Positions 35,301-43,850 are shown, counted from the first letter of the stretch. The stretch: DNA of 64,000 nt from Bacteroidota bacterium (GCA_016718825.1 JADKCL010000013.1:1-64000), one strand, 5' to 3'. The notes: generated by a model not told the origin, from the letters alone. Numbers and translations: made by a program.

Positions 35301-36286
35301 CCCAAATTGCTTTCGTCATCGGGATCGGCGTTGTAGCTGTAACCCAGCCCACGCACGGTATCGCAGCCCACAAAGTCGTCTTTGGCATTTCCGAGGTCCA
35401 CATCCGCCCATTGGCCCATATAGGTCTCGTGGAGGTTTTGACCCGATTTGTTGATGACCTTGTATTTGTAAAAGGTCATGTCGTTGATGGCATTGCTCGT
35501 GGAGAATGCAAATGCCATCATTTGGATTTCCAGCCCGATGGCGAGTCCGCCGGTTTCGGTGTGCACGTCACCTTTGTCGTTGATGACCCACCAAATCGCC
35601 TGATCGGGTTCGCCACCGCCATCGATGGGCCTAATGTCAGGGTAATCGCCATCTTGGGGCGTGTATTTTTCCGGGTCGCCGTCGACATCGACAAATGGGG
35701 CAAGCGGCACGCGGCCATCGGAATTGTACCCAAATGCAGGCCACGACGCCACAGCAGGGAAATTGCTCATGACAAGTGGATTCCCGCCGTTGGCGGCTGC
35801 GGACCATGCAGCCCGGAAATCTTCGATTTCGGATTTGTTGATTTTGAACATCTTGTCCCATTCGTTGCAGACGTCTTGGGTGACGCCGCCAGTGCGCGTG
35901 AGCGGTCCCGGGAAGAAGTCGTTGCCGCTTTGGCGGTACGTCTGGGCTGCGACACGCAAGTTTTGGTCATCGTCGATGCCGCCGATCCACAAGGAAGCCG
36001 CAAATGCGGAATGTCGCGCAAGCGCAGGATCGGTCACTTTGGGGATTTCATAACGGGGACTTCCGGTCAAGTCCCACCACATATCGCCGCCATTGTGCAG
36101 GAGGCAACGCACATTGTTGATGTCGAGTTGCGCAGATGCACTCGATGGCAGACAATTGGCCGTCGTGCGCATGTGCTGCTGCCGTGTTTTGCCCGGACCG
36201 AGATTTTCGGCAGCCCGGGCTGACCGAGTGAGCAGGAGAAGAAGCCCTGCAAGGGCAATTAACTGGTAAAATCCTTTCATTTTCAT
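32396..36286 (-). CDS. Large secreted protein with a PNP-type C-terminal sorting domain
   Basis: This is a 1,296-residue protein. ATG 36286 gives a clear signal peptide MKMKGFYQLIALAGLLLLLTRSARA. The N-terminal half is a large unassigned extracellular region rich in Asp, Gly and Trp (GGDMWWDLTGSPRYEIPKV, VFGIDFFQGPLDTNGQRLG) that recurs in big Bacteroidota surface proteins. Near 530-600 there is a fibronectin-like stretch (ELVISWDYLDSVAFNNYQER). The end, DVRVVPNPYYAFSEY to ASGAYLIHVDGFELGETIVK, looks like a FlgD/T9SS type A domain. A T9SS route to the surface is likely. Function unknown. It is monocistronic with its own terminator. Confidence 0.83.
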   Translation of the reverse strand: MKMKGFYQLIALAGLLLLLTRSARAAENLGPGKTRQQHMRTTANCLPSSASAQLDINNVRCLLHNGGDMWWDLTGSPRYEIPKVTDPALARHSAFAASLWIGGIDDDQNLRVAAQTYRQSGNDFFPGPLTRTGGVTQDVCNEWDKMFKINKSEIEDFRAAWSAAANGGNPLVMSNFPAVASWPAFGYNSDGRVPLAPFVDVDGDPEKYTPQDGDYPDIRPIDGGGEPDQAIWWVINDKGDVHTETGGLAIGLEIQMMAFAFSTSNAINDMTFYKYKVINKSGQNLHETYMGQWADVDLGNAKDDFVGCDTVRGLGYSYNADPDDESNLGGYGAHPPVFGIDFFQGPLDTNGQRLGMSQFMYYDNKDGLTGNPEVATHYYGYLRGLWKDGSRVTAGGNGLHGVTPVNYMFPGDPGACGAASGWNELSEGNPADDRRFILSAGPFFLQNGAQNEIITGAVWARGNSNGQLGSLCEAFSADDLAQALFDAKFHLLDGPDAPTVAIEEFDQELVISWDYLDSVAFNNYQERYSQIDPALASQGVADPEFQFQGYMVFQLKDGGVSNSDLFDTDKARLLAQCDIRDGVGTIVNRVETFIEGLDDPVVTDQVMVTGADAGIFHGIRAHEDLFAEGSDRRLRNYTNYYYAVIAYAWNGIPSEGRKFVQGNGNYENVTAMPHKTGFEANGSILASDYGDGIPVDQISGIGNGGNAVALRPETETAILQEGHVERIGYAAGKSPIRLKIVNAKEVQKGNYRLEVVRDEAFGQPKIVQGLPGGEVTEQERVEWKLYHEGDLVYQSVYIERLDSNGGHLGYRPEPLSGTERVIAGHGFALGVYNPQAPELAQQGYDPIIAARMQYADPSKDWLAGYGDVDREQIADWIMAGIDTFDLGVESQVVRNAKIYDPEENHERLFEGSWAPMCLARSFNVNDQSGRIAPGVSIGVGAISFMMKPDSMLNLSELPDVDIVFSPDPTKWSRSVVIESSPNNATGAGSNTLTAKWKMGLDAQLHPMQGALDSATQGWTMFPGYAIDVNTGQRLNIFFGENDWDKINHGGDMLWNPTGAYGNNGTTAGGRHYIYVSKTPYDGCAEIHKVLARGTKQLSGTQMLFESSYGPPWQNPSYIAKVYRDVAWVGVPLVRDEFKWTTYDQIPTEARLSIRVNHPFHARPATQDVPVFLFNTDAYAGATNVTAEATRSLLQDVRVVPNPYYAFSEYERAPTQTIVKITNLPRRCNIKIFNLSGTLVRSYAKNSDSPEQTWDLKNQAGVPIASGAYLIHVDGFELGETIVKLFTVMPQMDLNSY

Positions 36287-36714
36287 GGCTTTATCCAAGT
36301 AAAGGTCAAACAAACTCCAGCCGTTTGGCGGAGCCAAAAAGTATTCACAACGGCAAACGGCCGCACAATCAGACGTAAAGGGGAAGCATTGACAGAAGGG
36401 TACGGCAAGCGGGACAAAGGCTGCCGACCATTCAAAGGTGATCAAACCATTCGCCAAGCCCTAGCAGAAAAATGGAGCTGGGTTACACGGTTGGACGAAT
36501 GATCTTTTGAAGATTAGAGGGAACTGAATCGATTCTGCATCACCCAGGATGCGCAGAATCGCTCTTTTTTTGACGGATGGGTTGCTTTGGAGAATGCAAA
36601 TTCCTGCATTTTTTGACCATTCGAAGGCATTGGTTTACGCATGCAACCATACCTTGATGCGTTAAAACTCAAATCAAATCCATTGCAAGCAATTGCAGCT
36701 TTCCGGCACCGATC
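36287..36714. other. Intergenic stretch of 428 bases, with an orphan plus-strand terminator
   Basis: No open frame above about 15 codons with gene-like composition is seen on either strand. It holds an inverted repeat GCCGTTTG (36320-36327) / CAAACGGC (36354-36361) close to the start of the large secreted-protein gene, and a terminator-like hairpin at 36530-36569. No exact TAnnTTTG promoter was found between 36301 and 36530 on the plus strand. Confidence 0.5.
36530..36569 (+). terminator. Orphan rho-independent terminator, possible end of a small RNA
   Basis: A 9-bp stem CGATTCTGC (36530-36538) / GCAGAATCG (36553-36561) is followed by CTCTTTTTTT on the plus strand only. No plus-strand coding gene lies upstream for more than 6 kb, so it either ends a small non-coding RNA from 36.3-36.5 kb or blocks antisense transcription. 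Confidence 0.55.
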
Positions 36715-37074
36715 TCACTGAATATCAGCATCCACAATCGTCAGCTGACAATCGTGGAGATAGCCGTCTTCCTTTGTTGTGGCATGAATCCAATTCCCAT
36801 CATCAAAGAGGTCCAAAAGCAAGGAATCCCCAGCAGGCAATACGATGTCCAAGTCGATCAGGTCCTCGGTACAATCAAATCCCTGTTTGTCGTTGCCGCT
36901 TTTGAGGAAGGTATCCATGATTTTGGTTTCTCCCGCAGCAAAGGCGATCGTGTCGCTCCGTCCCCCGAATGTTGTCTCCACCACGACTTTCAATGCGCGG
37001 CTGCTTTGGTTGATCAAGGTTTTTTGGTAGGTGGTTTCCTTGCTGCAGGCAACCAACAAGAGAAGCAAGAGCAA
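36715..37074 (-). CDS. Small hypothetical lipoprotein with a doubtful start
   Basis: This is a frame of 119 residues from TTG 37074. MLLLLLLVACSKETTYQKTL shows a lipobox (LVAC) and the mature part is a beta-rich acidic domain with two cysteines (GFDCTEDL, LHDCQLTIVD). The family is not recognised. The signal peptide lacks the usual basic start. A natural start, ATGAAAAGAATGTCT from 37103 on the minus strand, lies just upstream but is one base out of frame, so the 5' end may carry a frameshift or a sequencing error; the intended protein would begin MKRMSL. Confidence 0.5.
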   Translation of the reverse strand: MLLLLLLVACSKETTYQKTLINQSSRALKVVVETTFGGRSDTIAFAAGETKIMDTFLKSGNDKQGFDCTEDLIDLDIVLPAGDSLLLDLFDDGNWIHATTKEDGYLHDCQLTIVDADIQ

Positions 37075-37210
37075 GCTTCCGAGCAGAGAGACATTCTTTT
37101 CATAGGGAATAGAATCCAGTATGTCCTAAGATACGAATATTTCCATTGGGTCGTATTTTTTGGAATCAATATCTTTGATTCAGGAAGATTTCAGCACATG
37201 CCCCTCACAA

Positions 37211-40200
37211 ATGGAAAAGCGTTTGGATAGCGACAAGATTTGGAACCTGTTGTACCGCGAGGATGGTACCCCGACGGATTTCCATTCACTCGAATCTGAG
37301 GACGTTCACCTTTACCGGTACAGTCAGGTGCATCAGCTTCTGATATTGGCAACGTACAATGAAGTTGAGGAGCTGATGAAGGTCTACCGAATCGCACTTG
37401 ATACATCCAATGTGACGCTGTTGTATGCGCAAGCGGCTCCTGAATGGCGTTTCCGTTGGGTCTATCTTGAGCTTACATATGACGGACAAATGGTCGCCGC
37501 TGCCATCCGAAGTGGTTCTGACTACGTGGGCGGAGGCACCAAGTATCTCGTTTGGGAGGAAAACGAATTGCGCTATCAGGACGAGGACCCCGAGATGAAA
37601 TTGCGCTACAGTGATCACAACGCCACCCATCAGTTTTTTGCAACGTTGCATCCAGACAATCAACATGCCTTTTATTGGATGTATGGCACACAGACGTTGA
37701 AGGTGATTCACCTGAAATCAGGCACGGTTGTCAAAAAGAAGCAATTCCCTTCCGTTTATGCGATGGGTATTTCGGAAAAGGGCGATCAGTTGCTGCTGTC
37801 CGTGCAGAACGGGACGTTTATGAGTTACACCCTGCCTGATCTAGAGGCTGTTTTCAGTCTGGATCACGAAATCGGTTACGATTGGTGGGGGCCCATGGGG
37901 TTGGGAATCAATGCTGCAGGTGATGTTGCGATTTGTTTTGAAGGCAAGGACCGCACGGGGTACATGGACATCAACCATCAGGTGAGCGACCGAGACAGCC
38001 ATTTGGTGATGTGGCAAAAGGATGGAATGGGAAGGTGGCAAACAGTGGATGCATTCCATTTCCGGAAGGGAACGTATGACATCGATGCCGACTGGAGCGC
38101 ATTTGCCATCAAAAGCATCGGACCCAACATCTACTTTGCCGGTTTGGTAGACAGCAAGAACATCTTTTGGATGGAATTCCCGTCCAAAAAGCACCTGTTG
38201 ATCGAAGCCGGACTGGGATATGGCGACAAAGTACACTTCAGCGAAGACGGATCCGAAATCTGGGTTGGGAATTCGATTTATGACCTGCGTGGCTTTGAAG
38301 TGCCGTTACCGAATGTGACCGATCGGGTAGAGGTGATGAAATTGCATTATCCCCGAAAAAAAGCGCATCAGCCGTTTCCGCAGGAAGATTGGCGAACGTT
38401 TTGGGATCCCATCCATGGCTGCCTCAACCTCAGCGGAAGCTCCATCCGGGACTTGGGTTTTCTCGCTGAACTGCCAGATTTGGTCATCTTGATTCTGGAC
38501 GACAGCGATGTATTGGACCTGCCTGACCTCTCCGGTTTCCAGAAGCTGCGCAAGCTTTGCCTCAACAAATCCTTGATCCAAGACTTCGAACAGCTGCGTC
38601 AACTGACCCATCTCGAGGAATTGTCATTGCAGGAAAATGCGATTGCAAAGATCGATTGGCTCAGCGATTCAGTCGGACTCAAAAAGTTGGACCTGGCTTT
38701 CAGTTCGGTTTTGGACATTGGGCCGTTGGCGCATTTGCCGAATTTGGAGTGGTTGTCGCTGGAGAAAACCAAAATCAACGACATCTCCGCCCTGCGCGGG
38801 CTGCCGATTCGACACTTGGACCTCACCTTGTCCAAAGTCGCGGATCTCGAGCCGATTTTTGACACGGTTTCTCTGGAAACCTTGCTGGCCAACCATATTC
38901 GATTGGTCGAGTTTCGCCCGTCACCGAAATGGAAGGCACTCAAGCGTTTGTCGATCCACGGAGCTAGTGTCGACGGGCCATCACTTTTGGGTTTTCCAAA
39001 CCTGGAATGGCTGGATGTTTCCAGAACCGACCTCCAAGATTTTTCTTTCCTGCGAGAACTGAATGGCCTCAAGGGTTTGGGATTGGAATATACTTCCTTC
39101 GGCAATTTGCAGGACATTGCCCACCTGAATTCCCTCGAATACCTCAACATTCGTGACACGGCGCCCACAAACGGCTTGGAATTGCTGGTTGGGATGCCGC
39201 TCAAGGATTTGAGGCTGTTTGGCAAGCGATTTGCCGACCTGAGCCCACTCGGCGAACTGTCAATGTTGCAGCGATTGGAGATTTACATCGACCGGTTTGC
39301 CGATTTCGGGCCGATGGTTCAGCGCCTGACGAATCTGGACAGGTTGTTGATTGCCGGCGCCGGAACGCCAGGTTGCCACGGCAGCATCGAATTTCTGCGT
39401 CCGCTCCAGAAACTGAAATGGCTGGAACTCAACATGGGCAAAGTGGACGATATGTCGCCCCTCGCGAGCCTTACTGCACTTGAACATTTGAATGTGTCGG
39501 TCGATGCGGTGACCAACTATTGTTCGCTCTCCCCACTTGTGAACTTGAAGTATTTGAGATGGCGTGGGGGATACACTACGGGTCAATCCATTCCTGATAT
39601 TTTCACGGGCTTGACCAATCTGGAAAGCTTTGAGGGCTCATTGGCAGCTTTTGGGAATGACGAATTTCTGGCCTCCTGGACCAATTTGAAGCAGCTCAAG
39701 CTTGACATGTTCCGCGGGACGAGATTGGATTTCTTGAAGTACATGCCCAAGATCCAATCCCTGGAACTCTCGAATGCGATGCGTTGCGATTCCTTGGCAG
39801 ATCTCCAGCATACGCCCGATTTGCGCCATTTCAGTTTGGGGAATTGGGCAGATCCGGAACCGCTTTTCAAGATGGAGCGATTGCGGACCTTGTCCCTTTC
39901 ATTTTCCAATTTCCCTTTGAAGAATTTGCGTCGGCTAAAGGCATTACGTTCCTTGTCGATTGAGGGTCAATCGCAAAGGGACCTCAAACAATTACCTGAT
40001 TTGCCTTCTTTGACCGAATTCAGCATTCATGACTTCACCGGAAAGGACCTGTCTGGTTTGGAAGGTTTGACGCGGCTCAGAACACTGTCGATCGCCACCT
40101 GCAAGTTGAATGCGTTCCCTGACTTACAGCGGCTGACTTGTCTTGAAAAAGTCGAATTAGAGGATATTACTTTGAAGGACACCTCCGCACTTGCTTCACT

Positions 40201-41095
40201 GAAGAATTTGCAGGAATTGACCTTGCAATACCCGCATTTTACGTCGTTTGATTGGCTGGCAGGCCTTCAAAATCTACGTAATTTCAGGTTGACGATCATT
40301 TCCCACCGCAGCGAAAAGGGCGATGCCGACAACATCGACGGCCTTTTTGCGCTCAATCAGCTGCAACATTTGTCGGTCGATACCAGCTTGATCACCAAGA
40401 TCCCCCATTGGGATTTTCTTCAAAACGTTGAATATGCTTGGCTCGATCTCCCAGCCTTGCATACGGTTCCAACCCAATTGGTCCCGCTGCCGATGATGCG
40501 GGAATTGAACTGGGAGTCACGGCTCGCGATCGACTTTTCCTTTTTGGGAAGCTGTACGGGGCTTCGGGAATTGAATATTCAGAACCCCTTCTTCACCGAT
40601 TTGAGGTTGCTGGACAAGCTTCACGGATTGCGCGATTTGGATATCAGCCGTACGGGAGTCAAAACACTGACCCCACTTGCCGGACGGCGGCGATTGCGCC
40701 AACTGGAATTCAGTAAAACCAAAGTCAGTGATTTGGAAGTGCTTGCTGAACTGCCGTGGTTGGAAGATATCCGGTTTGAGGGTGTCCCGGTCCCCAGCTA
40801 TGCACCCCTTCAAAATCTGCATTTCCTGGAATGGATTTCAGGAAATTTGCCAGCTGACAAGGATCTCAAATACCTTTCGGACAAAGCCCATTTGAACACC
40901 TTGATGCTCGCAAATGGCAAAATTTCCACCTTGGAACCCCTTTTCCCTTTGATCGAAAACAAGCAACTAAACCACTTGTCCATGTTGGATGCGGAAGTCG
41001 AACAACTTCCCAAGGGCCTCAAGTTTGACCGTTACCACTTCATGGAGAATTACATGGAATTCCTCCAAAAGAAGCGGAAAAGCAAAGGAATTTGA
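37211..41095 (+). CDS. Giant cytoplasmic propeller and leucine-rich-repeat protein
   Basis: This is a 1,294-residue protein from ATG 37211 without signal peptide, membrane segment or sorting tail. Residues about 30-360 look like a beta-propeller: repeated blade ends such as KYLVWEENELRYQ, MSYTLPDLEAVF and HLVMWQKDGMG, with WVGNSIYDLRG closing. From about 385 to 1270 there are roughly 35-40 leucine-rich repeats of 21-24 residues of the internalin/SDS22-like type (LPNLEWLSLEKTKINDISAL; LRELNIQNPFFTDLRLLDKL). Both modules bind proteins; no catalytic domain is visible. Neighbours (a small lipoprotein and a hydrolase) give no clue. The function is unknown; a scaffold or recognition role is inferred. 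Confidence 0.85.
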   Translation: MEKRLDSDKIWNLLYREDGTPTDFHSLESEDVHLYRYSQVHQLLILATYNEVEELMKVYRIALDTSNVTLLYAQAAPEWRFRWVYLELTYDGQMVAAAIRSGSDYVGGGTKYLVWEENELRYQDEDPEMKLRYSDHNATHQFFATLHPDNQHAFYWMYGTQTLKVIHLKSGTVVKKKQFPSVYAMGISEKGDQLLLSVQNGTFMSYTLPDLEAVFSLDHEIGYDWWGPMGLGINAAGDVAICFEGKDRTGYMDINHQVSDRDSHLVMWQKDGMGRWQTVDAFHFRKGTYDIDADWSAFAIKSIGPNIYFAGLVDSKNIFWMEFPSKKHLLIEAGLGYGDKVHFSEDGSEIWVGNSIYDLRGFEVPLPNVTDRVEVMKLHYPRKKAHQPFPQEDWRTFWDPIHGCLNLSGSSIRDLGFLAELPDLVILILDDSDVLDLPDLSGFQKLRKLCLNKSLIQDFEQLRQLTHLEELSLQENAIAKIDWLSDSVGLKKLDLAFSSVLDIGPLAHLPNLEWLSLEKTKINDISALRGLPIRHLDLTLSKVADLEPIFDTVSLETLLANHIRLVEFRPSPKWKALKRLSIHGASVDGPSLLGFPNLEWLDVSRTDLQDFSFLRELNGLKGLGLEYTSFGNLQDIAHLNSLEYLNIRDTAPTNGLELLVGMPLKDLRLFGKRFADLSPLGELSMLQRLEIYIDRFADFGPMVQRLTNLDRLLIAGAGTPGCHGSIEFLRPLQKLKWLELNMGKVDDMSPLASLTALEHLNVSVDAVTNYCSLSPLVNLKYLRWRGGYTTGQSIPDIFTGLTNLESFEGSLAAFGNDEFLASWTNLKQLKLDMFRGTRLDFLKYMPKIQSLELSNAMRCDSLADLQHTPDLRHFSLGNWADPEPLFKMERLRTLSLSFSNFPLKNLRRLKALRSLSIEGQSQRDLKQLPDLPSLTEFSIHDFTGKDLSGLEGLTRLRTLSIATCKLNAFPDLQRLTCLEKVELEDITLKDTSALASLKNLQELTLQYPHFTSFDWLAGLQNLRNFRLTIISHRSEKGDADNIDGLFALNQLQHLSVDTSLITKIPHWDFLQNVEYAWLDLPALHTVPTQLVPLPMMRELNWESRLAIDFSFLGSCTGLRELNIQNPFFTDLRLLDKLHGLRDLDISRTGVKTLTPLAGRRRLRQLEFSKTKVSDLEVLAELPWLEDIRFEGVPVPSYAPLQNLHFLEWISGNLPADKDLKYLSDKAHLNTLMLANGKISTLEPLFPLIENKQLNHLSMLDAEVEQLPKGLKFDRYHFMENYMEFLQKKRKSKGI

Positions 41096-41116
41096 GAGAA
41101 TCGGCTGCCGAAGAGG

Positions 41117-41794
41117 CTAGTTTTCGGAATTCTCTGGCGAACGTTCCAATTCCAAAAACTTCCGAATTTCCGCTACGACCTCACGCGCATGCGTGAGCAC
41201 CATGATGTGCCTGCCGCCGCGCACGGCCACGCGCCCGCGCACAAAGGCTCCGGGCAGCAAGAAGTCGCGTGTGCCGTGAATATGCAGGCAATTGGGATGC
41301 AAATAGTCGCTTTTCCAGTTGACGACAGCATTGACCGCCCATTCGACGAAATCATCGCTTGCCTCGTTGCGCATGTCTTTCAGGATCTTTGCTTGCCATT
41401 GCGGAATGCGTTTCATGCCTGCTCGTGGGCCGTTTTCCCTCCAAAATTTTCCCGAACCCAAACGGTGCAGCGGTACGTAACGCCCCAGTTTGAAATAGGG
41501 AGGAAATTCGCGGGAGTTCTTCAGGCTTGAGATCAAGATCAGCTTTTCCGGTTGCAGGACGCTGGCAATTTCGGTGGCCATCGTGCCGCCGAGCGATTGG
41601 CCACCCAAAACGTAAGGCTTTGTCGTGTCGATTCGTTCGCCCATTCGCAGGGCATATTCGCGCAAAGATTCGCCTTTAACCGGAGGAATAAATTCCAGAA
41701 CCTCAAATTCCAGCCCTTCTCGGCGCAGTCCCTCGAAAAGGCGCGCATCGGCACCCATGCCGGGGATCAAATAAAGTTTCGGTTGTGCAGCCAT
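41117..41794 (-). CDS. Alpha/beta hydrolase
   Basis: This is a 225-residue hydrolase. It begins MAAQPKLYLIPGMGADARLF (oxyanion region), has nucleophile Ser67 in GGQSLGG, a likely acid in HGTRDFLLPG and a catalytic His in VRGGRHIMVL. It is cytoplasmic by lack of signal. Esterase-like activity is likely, substrate unknown. The start is 1 base after the stop of the next hydrolase gene, so the two are probably translated from one message. Confidence 0.8.
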   Translation of the reverse strand: MAAQPKLYLIPGMGADARLFEGLRREGLEFEVLEFIPPVKGESLREYALRMGERIDTTKPYVLGGQSLGGTMATEIASVLQPEKLILISSLKNSREFPPYFKLGRYVPLHRLGSGKFWRENGPRAGMKRIPQWQAKILKDMRNEASDDFVEWAVNAVVNWKSDYLHPNCLHIHGTRDFLLPGAFVRGRVAVRGGRHIMVLTHAREVVAEIRKFLELERSPENSEN

Positions 41795-41795
41795 T

Positions 41796-42638
41796 TTATC
41801 GGAGCAATGAATCCAAACTGACTTCGAATTTAGGATGGTTTTGGACTTTGAGATGGCCTTGGCCCGGAAGGGTGATGAGCTTGGATTTGTTTGCAGCCTT
41901 CGACATTGCCAAACCCTGGGAATAGGGGATCACTTCGTCTTCGTCACCATGGAAAATGACAACCTCGCTTTGTACGGAACCCACAAAATCTTCGGATTCG
42001 CTCGGATAATTCAACAACCACTTGACCGGAAGCCATGGGTACTGCGACGACGCCACGTCGGCAAGGCTGGTATAAGGTGCTTCAAGAATCAGCAATTTGG
42101 GCCTGTGTTTCGCGGCAAGACGTGTTGCAAATCCGCTTCCCATCGATTGGCCATATATAATGATACGGTTTGCCGGGTAACGTTTCGAGAGTTCATTCCA
42201 GGCCGCCTCGACATCGGCATCCATTCCGGATTGGCTCAATTCGCCCGTGCTTTTGCCATAACCCCGGTAGTCTGGAACAAAGAAATCCCATCCGTTTCCG
42301 AGAAACCGGTTGCGGCCGCCGGCGCAAATTCCAGCGTTTCCGCCATTGCCATGCAGGTACAAAATCGCGCCCTTTGCCGAATCCATCTTGAAAAGGAGTG
42401 CATTGACCATTCCACCCTCCTCCGAAGGAAAGTTCAACTCCTCCACCACTTTTTCAATGCCCGCTTCGCCGCTTTTGATGCTGAGATCCCAAGCCGCGTT
42501 GGCGGTCTGCACCGTGGGGTGAAACAGGATGGACTCCTGCGCAAAGTACATGAAGGCGCAAATGCCGATGTACAGCGTTGCGAGAATACCCAAGATGATG
42601 CGGAGCGCTTTGCGCCAATTTCGCTTTTTAGCTGCCAT
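41796..42638 (-). CDS. Membrane-anchored alpha/beta hydrolase (BEM46-like)
   Basis: This is a 280-residue protein with an N-terminal membrane anchor (about 11-32; RIILGILATLYIGICAFMYF) followed by a FHPT motif region and a serine-hydrolase core: LYLHGNGGNAG, the nucleophile elbow GQSMGSG, the acid in FHGDEDEVIPY and the catalytic His in LPGQGHLKV. This is the BEM46/YfhR-like group, usually at the membrane; the substrate is not known. The start overlaps the end of the upstream lipoprotein gene by 11 bases. Confidence 0.86.
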   Translation of the reverse strand: MAAKKRNWRKALRIILGILATLYIGICAFMYFAQESILFHPTVQTANAAWDLSIKSGEAGIEKVVEELNFPSEEGGMVNALLFKMDSAKGAILYLHGNGGNAGICAGGRNRFLGNGWDFFVPDYRGYGKSTGELSQSGMDADVEAAWNELSKRYPANRIIIYGQSMGSGFATRLAAKHRPKLLILEAPYTSLADVASSQYPWLPVKWLLNYPSESEDFVGSVQSEVVIFHGDEDEVIPYSQGLAMSKAANKSKLITLPGQGHLKVQNHPKFEVSLDSLLR

Positions 42639-43245
42639 CTGAACGTTGTTCTTTGAGATTGGTCAGGAATCCCACCACTTGTTCGGAAGCAGGAAGGCTG
42701 GAAAACCGGCTCAAAAGGGTGTCCAAGTCCATCGTATTCCACTTGGTCGAATAAAGCAGCATTACCTCCTGGTCGGGATTCTGCTGCACATAACCCAGAT
42801 AACAAGCCGGATTTCCGATCGCGACGTAGCTGATTTCCTCGGAGAAAAATTCGCTGATCTCGGGGTCGCCCTTGAAAATGCCCATCCACCGCAACATATA
42901 ATAAATGCCCTCGGGAATCGTGTCTTCCTCGATACGGCTCCGCAGGGTTTCCACAAACATCAGGCGGAGGTCATCGGGGCGATGGCGCTGATCGAGGTAA
43001 TTGCAATCCTTGTTTTCCGGACGTTGGTTGGCAGCGAGTGCCTCCAAGCTGGCATCGAGGTAAGGTTTGCAAATCGTCCATTCCTCCCCATTCATCAGCA
43101 CCGAATCCAATGCAGACAAGCGTGCAAAGAGGCTGTCAAGTTCAGCGCATGGTTTTGATGGTTGGGCAATCACAGGAGAGGACGGCTCGCCGCATGCAGC
43201 AAAACACAGGCCTATTGCCATGATCATCCATTGAAACCTCCGCAT
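42628..43245 (-). CDS. Hypothetical lipoprotein
   Basis: This is a 205-residue protein with signal MRRFQWMIMAIGLCFAAC and lipobox FAAC, so lipid-anchored. The family is not recognised. The mature part is mostly helical with four further cysteines (KPCAEL, WTICKPY, KDCNYL, PACYLGYV). The gene overlaps the following hydrolase by 11 bases, and aroQ ends 57 bases upstream, so all four genes may be one transcript. Confidence 0.68.
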   Translation of the reverse strand: MRRFQWMIMAIGLCFAACGEPSSPVIAQPSKPCAELDSLFARLSALDSVLMNGEEWTICKPYLDASLEALAANQRPENKDCNYLDQRHRPDDLRLMFVETLRSRIEEDTIPEGIYYMLRWMGIFKGDPEISEFFSEEISYVAIGNPACYLGYVQQNPDQEVMLLYSTKWNTMDLDTLLSRFSSLPASEQVVGFLTNLKEQRSDGS

Positions 43246-43302
43246 CAGCTCAAAAATAGGGAATTCGACGCGTTTTCTTGCTATGCCTTTCCGATTCGAA
43301 TC

Positions 43303-43749
43303 TCATTTAAACCCGATCTTTTTCCGTTGATTTTGGGTGATGTAATCGATGGCCAACCGATAGCTTTCCTTTCCGAATCCAGCGATCACACCGTCGCAGA
43401 CCGCTGACAGCACCGACTTCCTTCGGAATTCCTCCCGATGGTAAATGTTGCTCAAGTGAACCTCTATTTTGATGAGCTGCGGAATCAGCAGGGCGTCATG
43501 AATCGCAATCGAATAATGCGTGTAGGCCCCGGCATTGATCACCAGCCCTTGGTACTTTTCATCGGCAAGCTGCTGAATGCGTGTGACGATATCTCCTTCT
43601 GTGTTGGATTGAAAATAGTCGATTTCGACCTCTGGATAGCGGCTTTTGAGTTGTTCGAGGATCTTTTCGAAGGGTTCGGTCCCATAAAAAAGTTCTTCGC
43701 GACGCCCCAACATATTCAGATTGGGGCCATTGATGATCAGGATTTTCAT
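43303..43749 (-). CDS. aroQ: 3-dehydroquinate dehydratase, type II
   Basis: This 148-residue shikimate-pathway enzyme dehydrates 3-dehydroquinate in the cytoplasm. ATG 43749 gives MKILIINGPNLNMLGRREEL, the type II N-terminal signature, with catalytic Tyr22 in FYG. NAGAYTHYSIAIHDAL carries the substrate-contact region and EVHLSNIYHREEFRRKS the catalytic His and Arg. It is divergent to xerD. Confidence 0.95.
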   Translation of the reverse strand: MKILIINGPNLNMLGRREELFYGTEPFEKILEQLKSRYPEVEIDYFQSNTEGDIVTRIQQLADEKYQGLVINAGAYTHYSIAIHDALLIPQLIKIEVHLSNIYHREEFRRKSVLSAVCDGVIAGFGKESYRLAIDYITQNQRKKIGFK

Positions 43750-43850
43750 TGCTTTTTCTTCGAATTGTGCCAAAACAAGACGGTAGGGGAGGGCCTCGTG
43801 GAAAACGGCAACCTCACCCTGTGTAAACTTACAAATTCTTTGGCAGCCAC

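Noticed and set aside
34817..36223. 468-codon open frame on the plus strand opposite the large surface-protein gene
   Set aside because: It is antisense to a gene with a clear signal peptide and sorting domain; its translation is Arg/His/Val-rich without any recognisable motif.
41095..41135. Hairpin AGAGAAT / ATTCTCT between the LRR gene and the convergent hydrolase
   Set aside because: The right arm lies inside the hydrolase coding end and no T run follows; too weak to list as a terminator.
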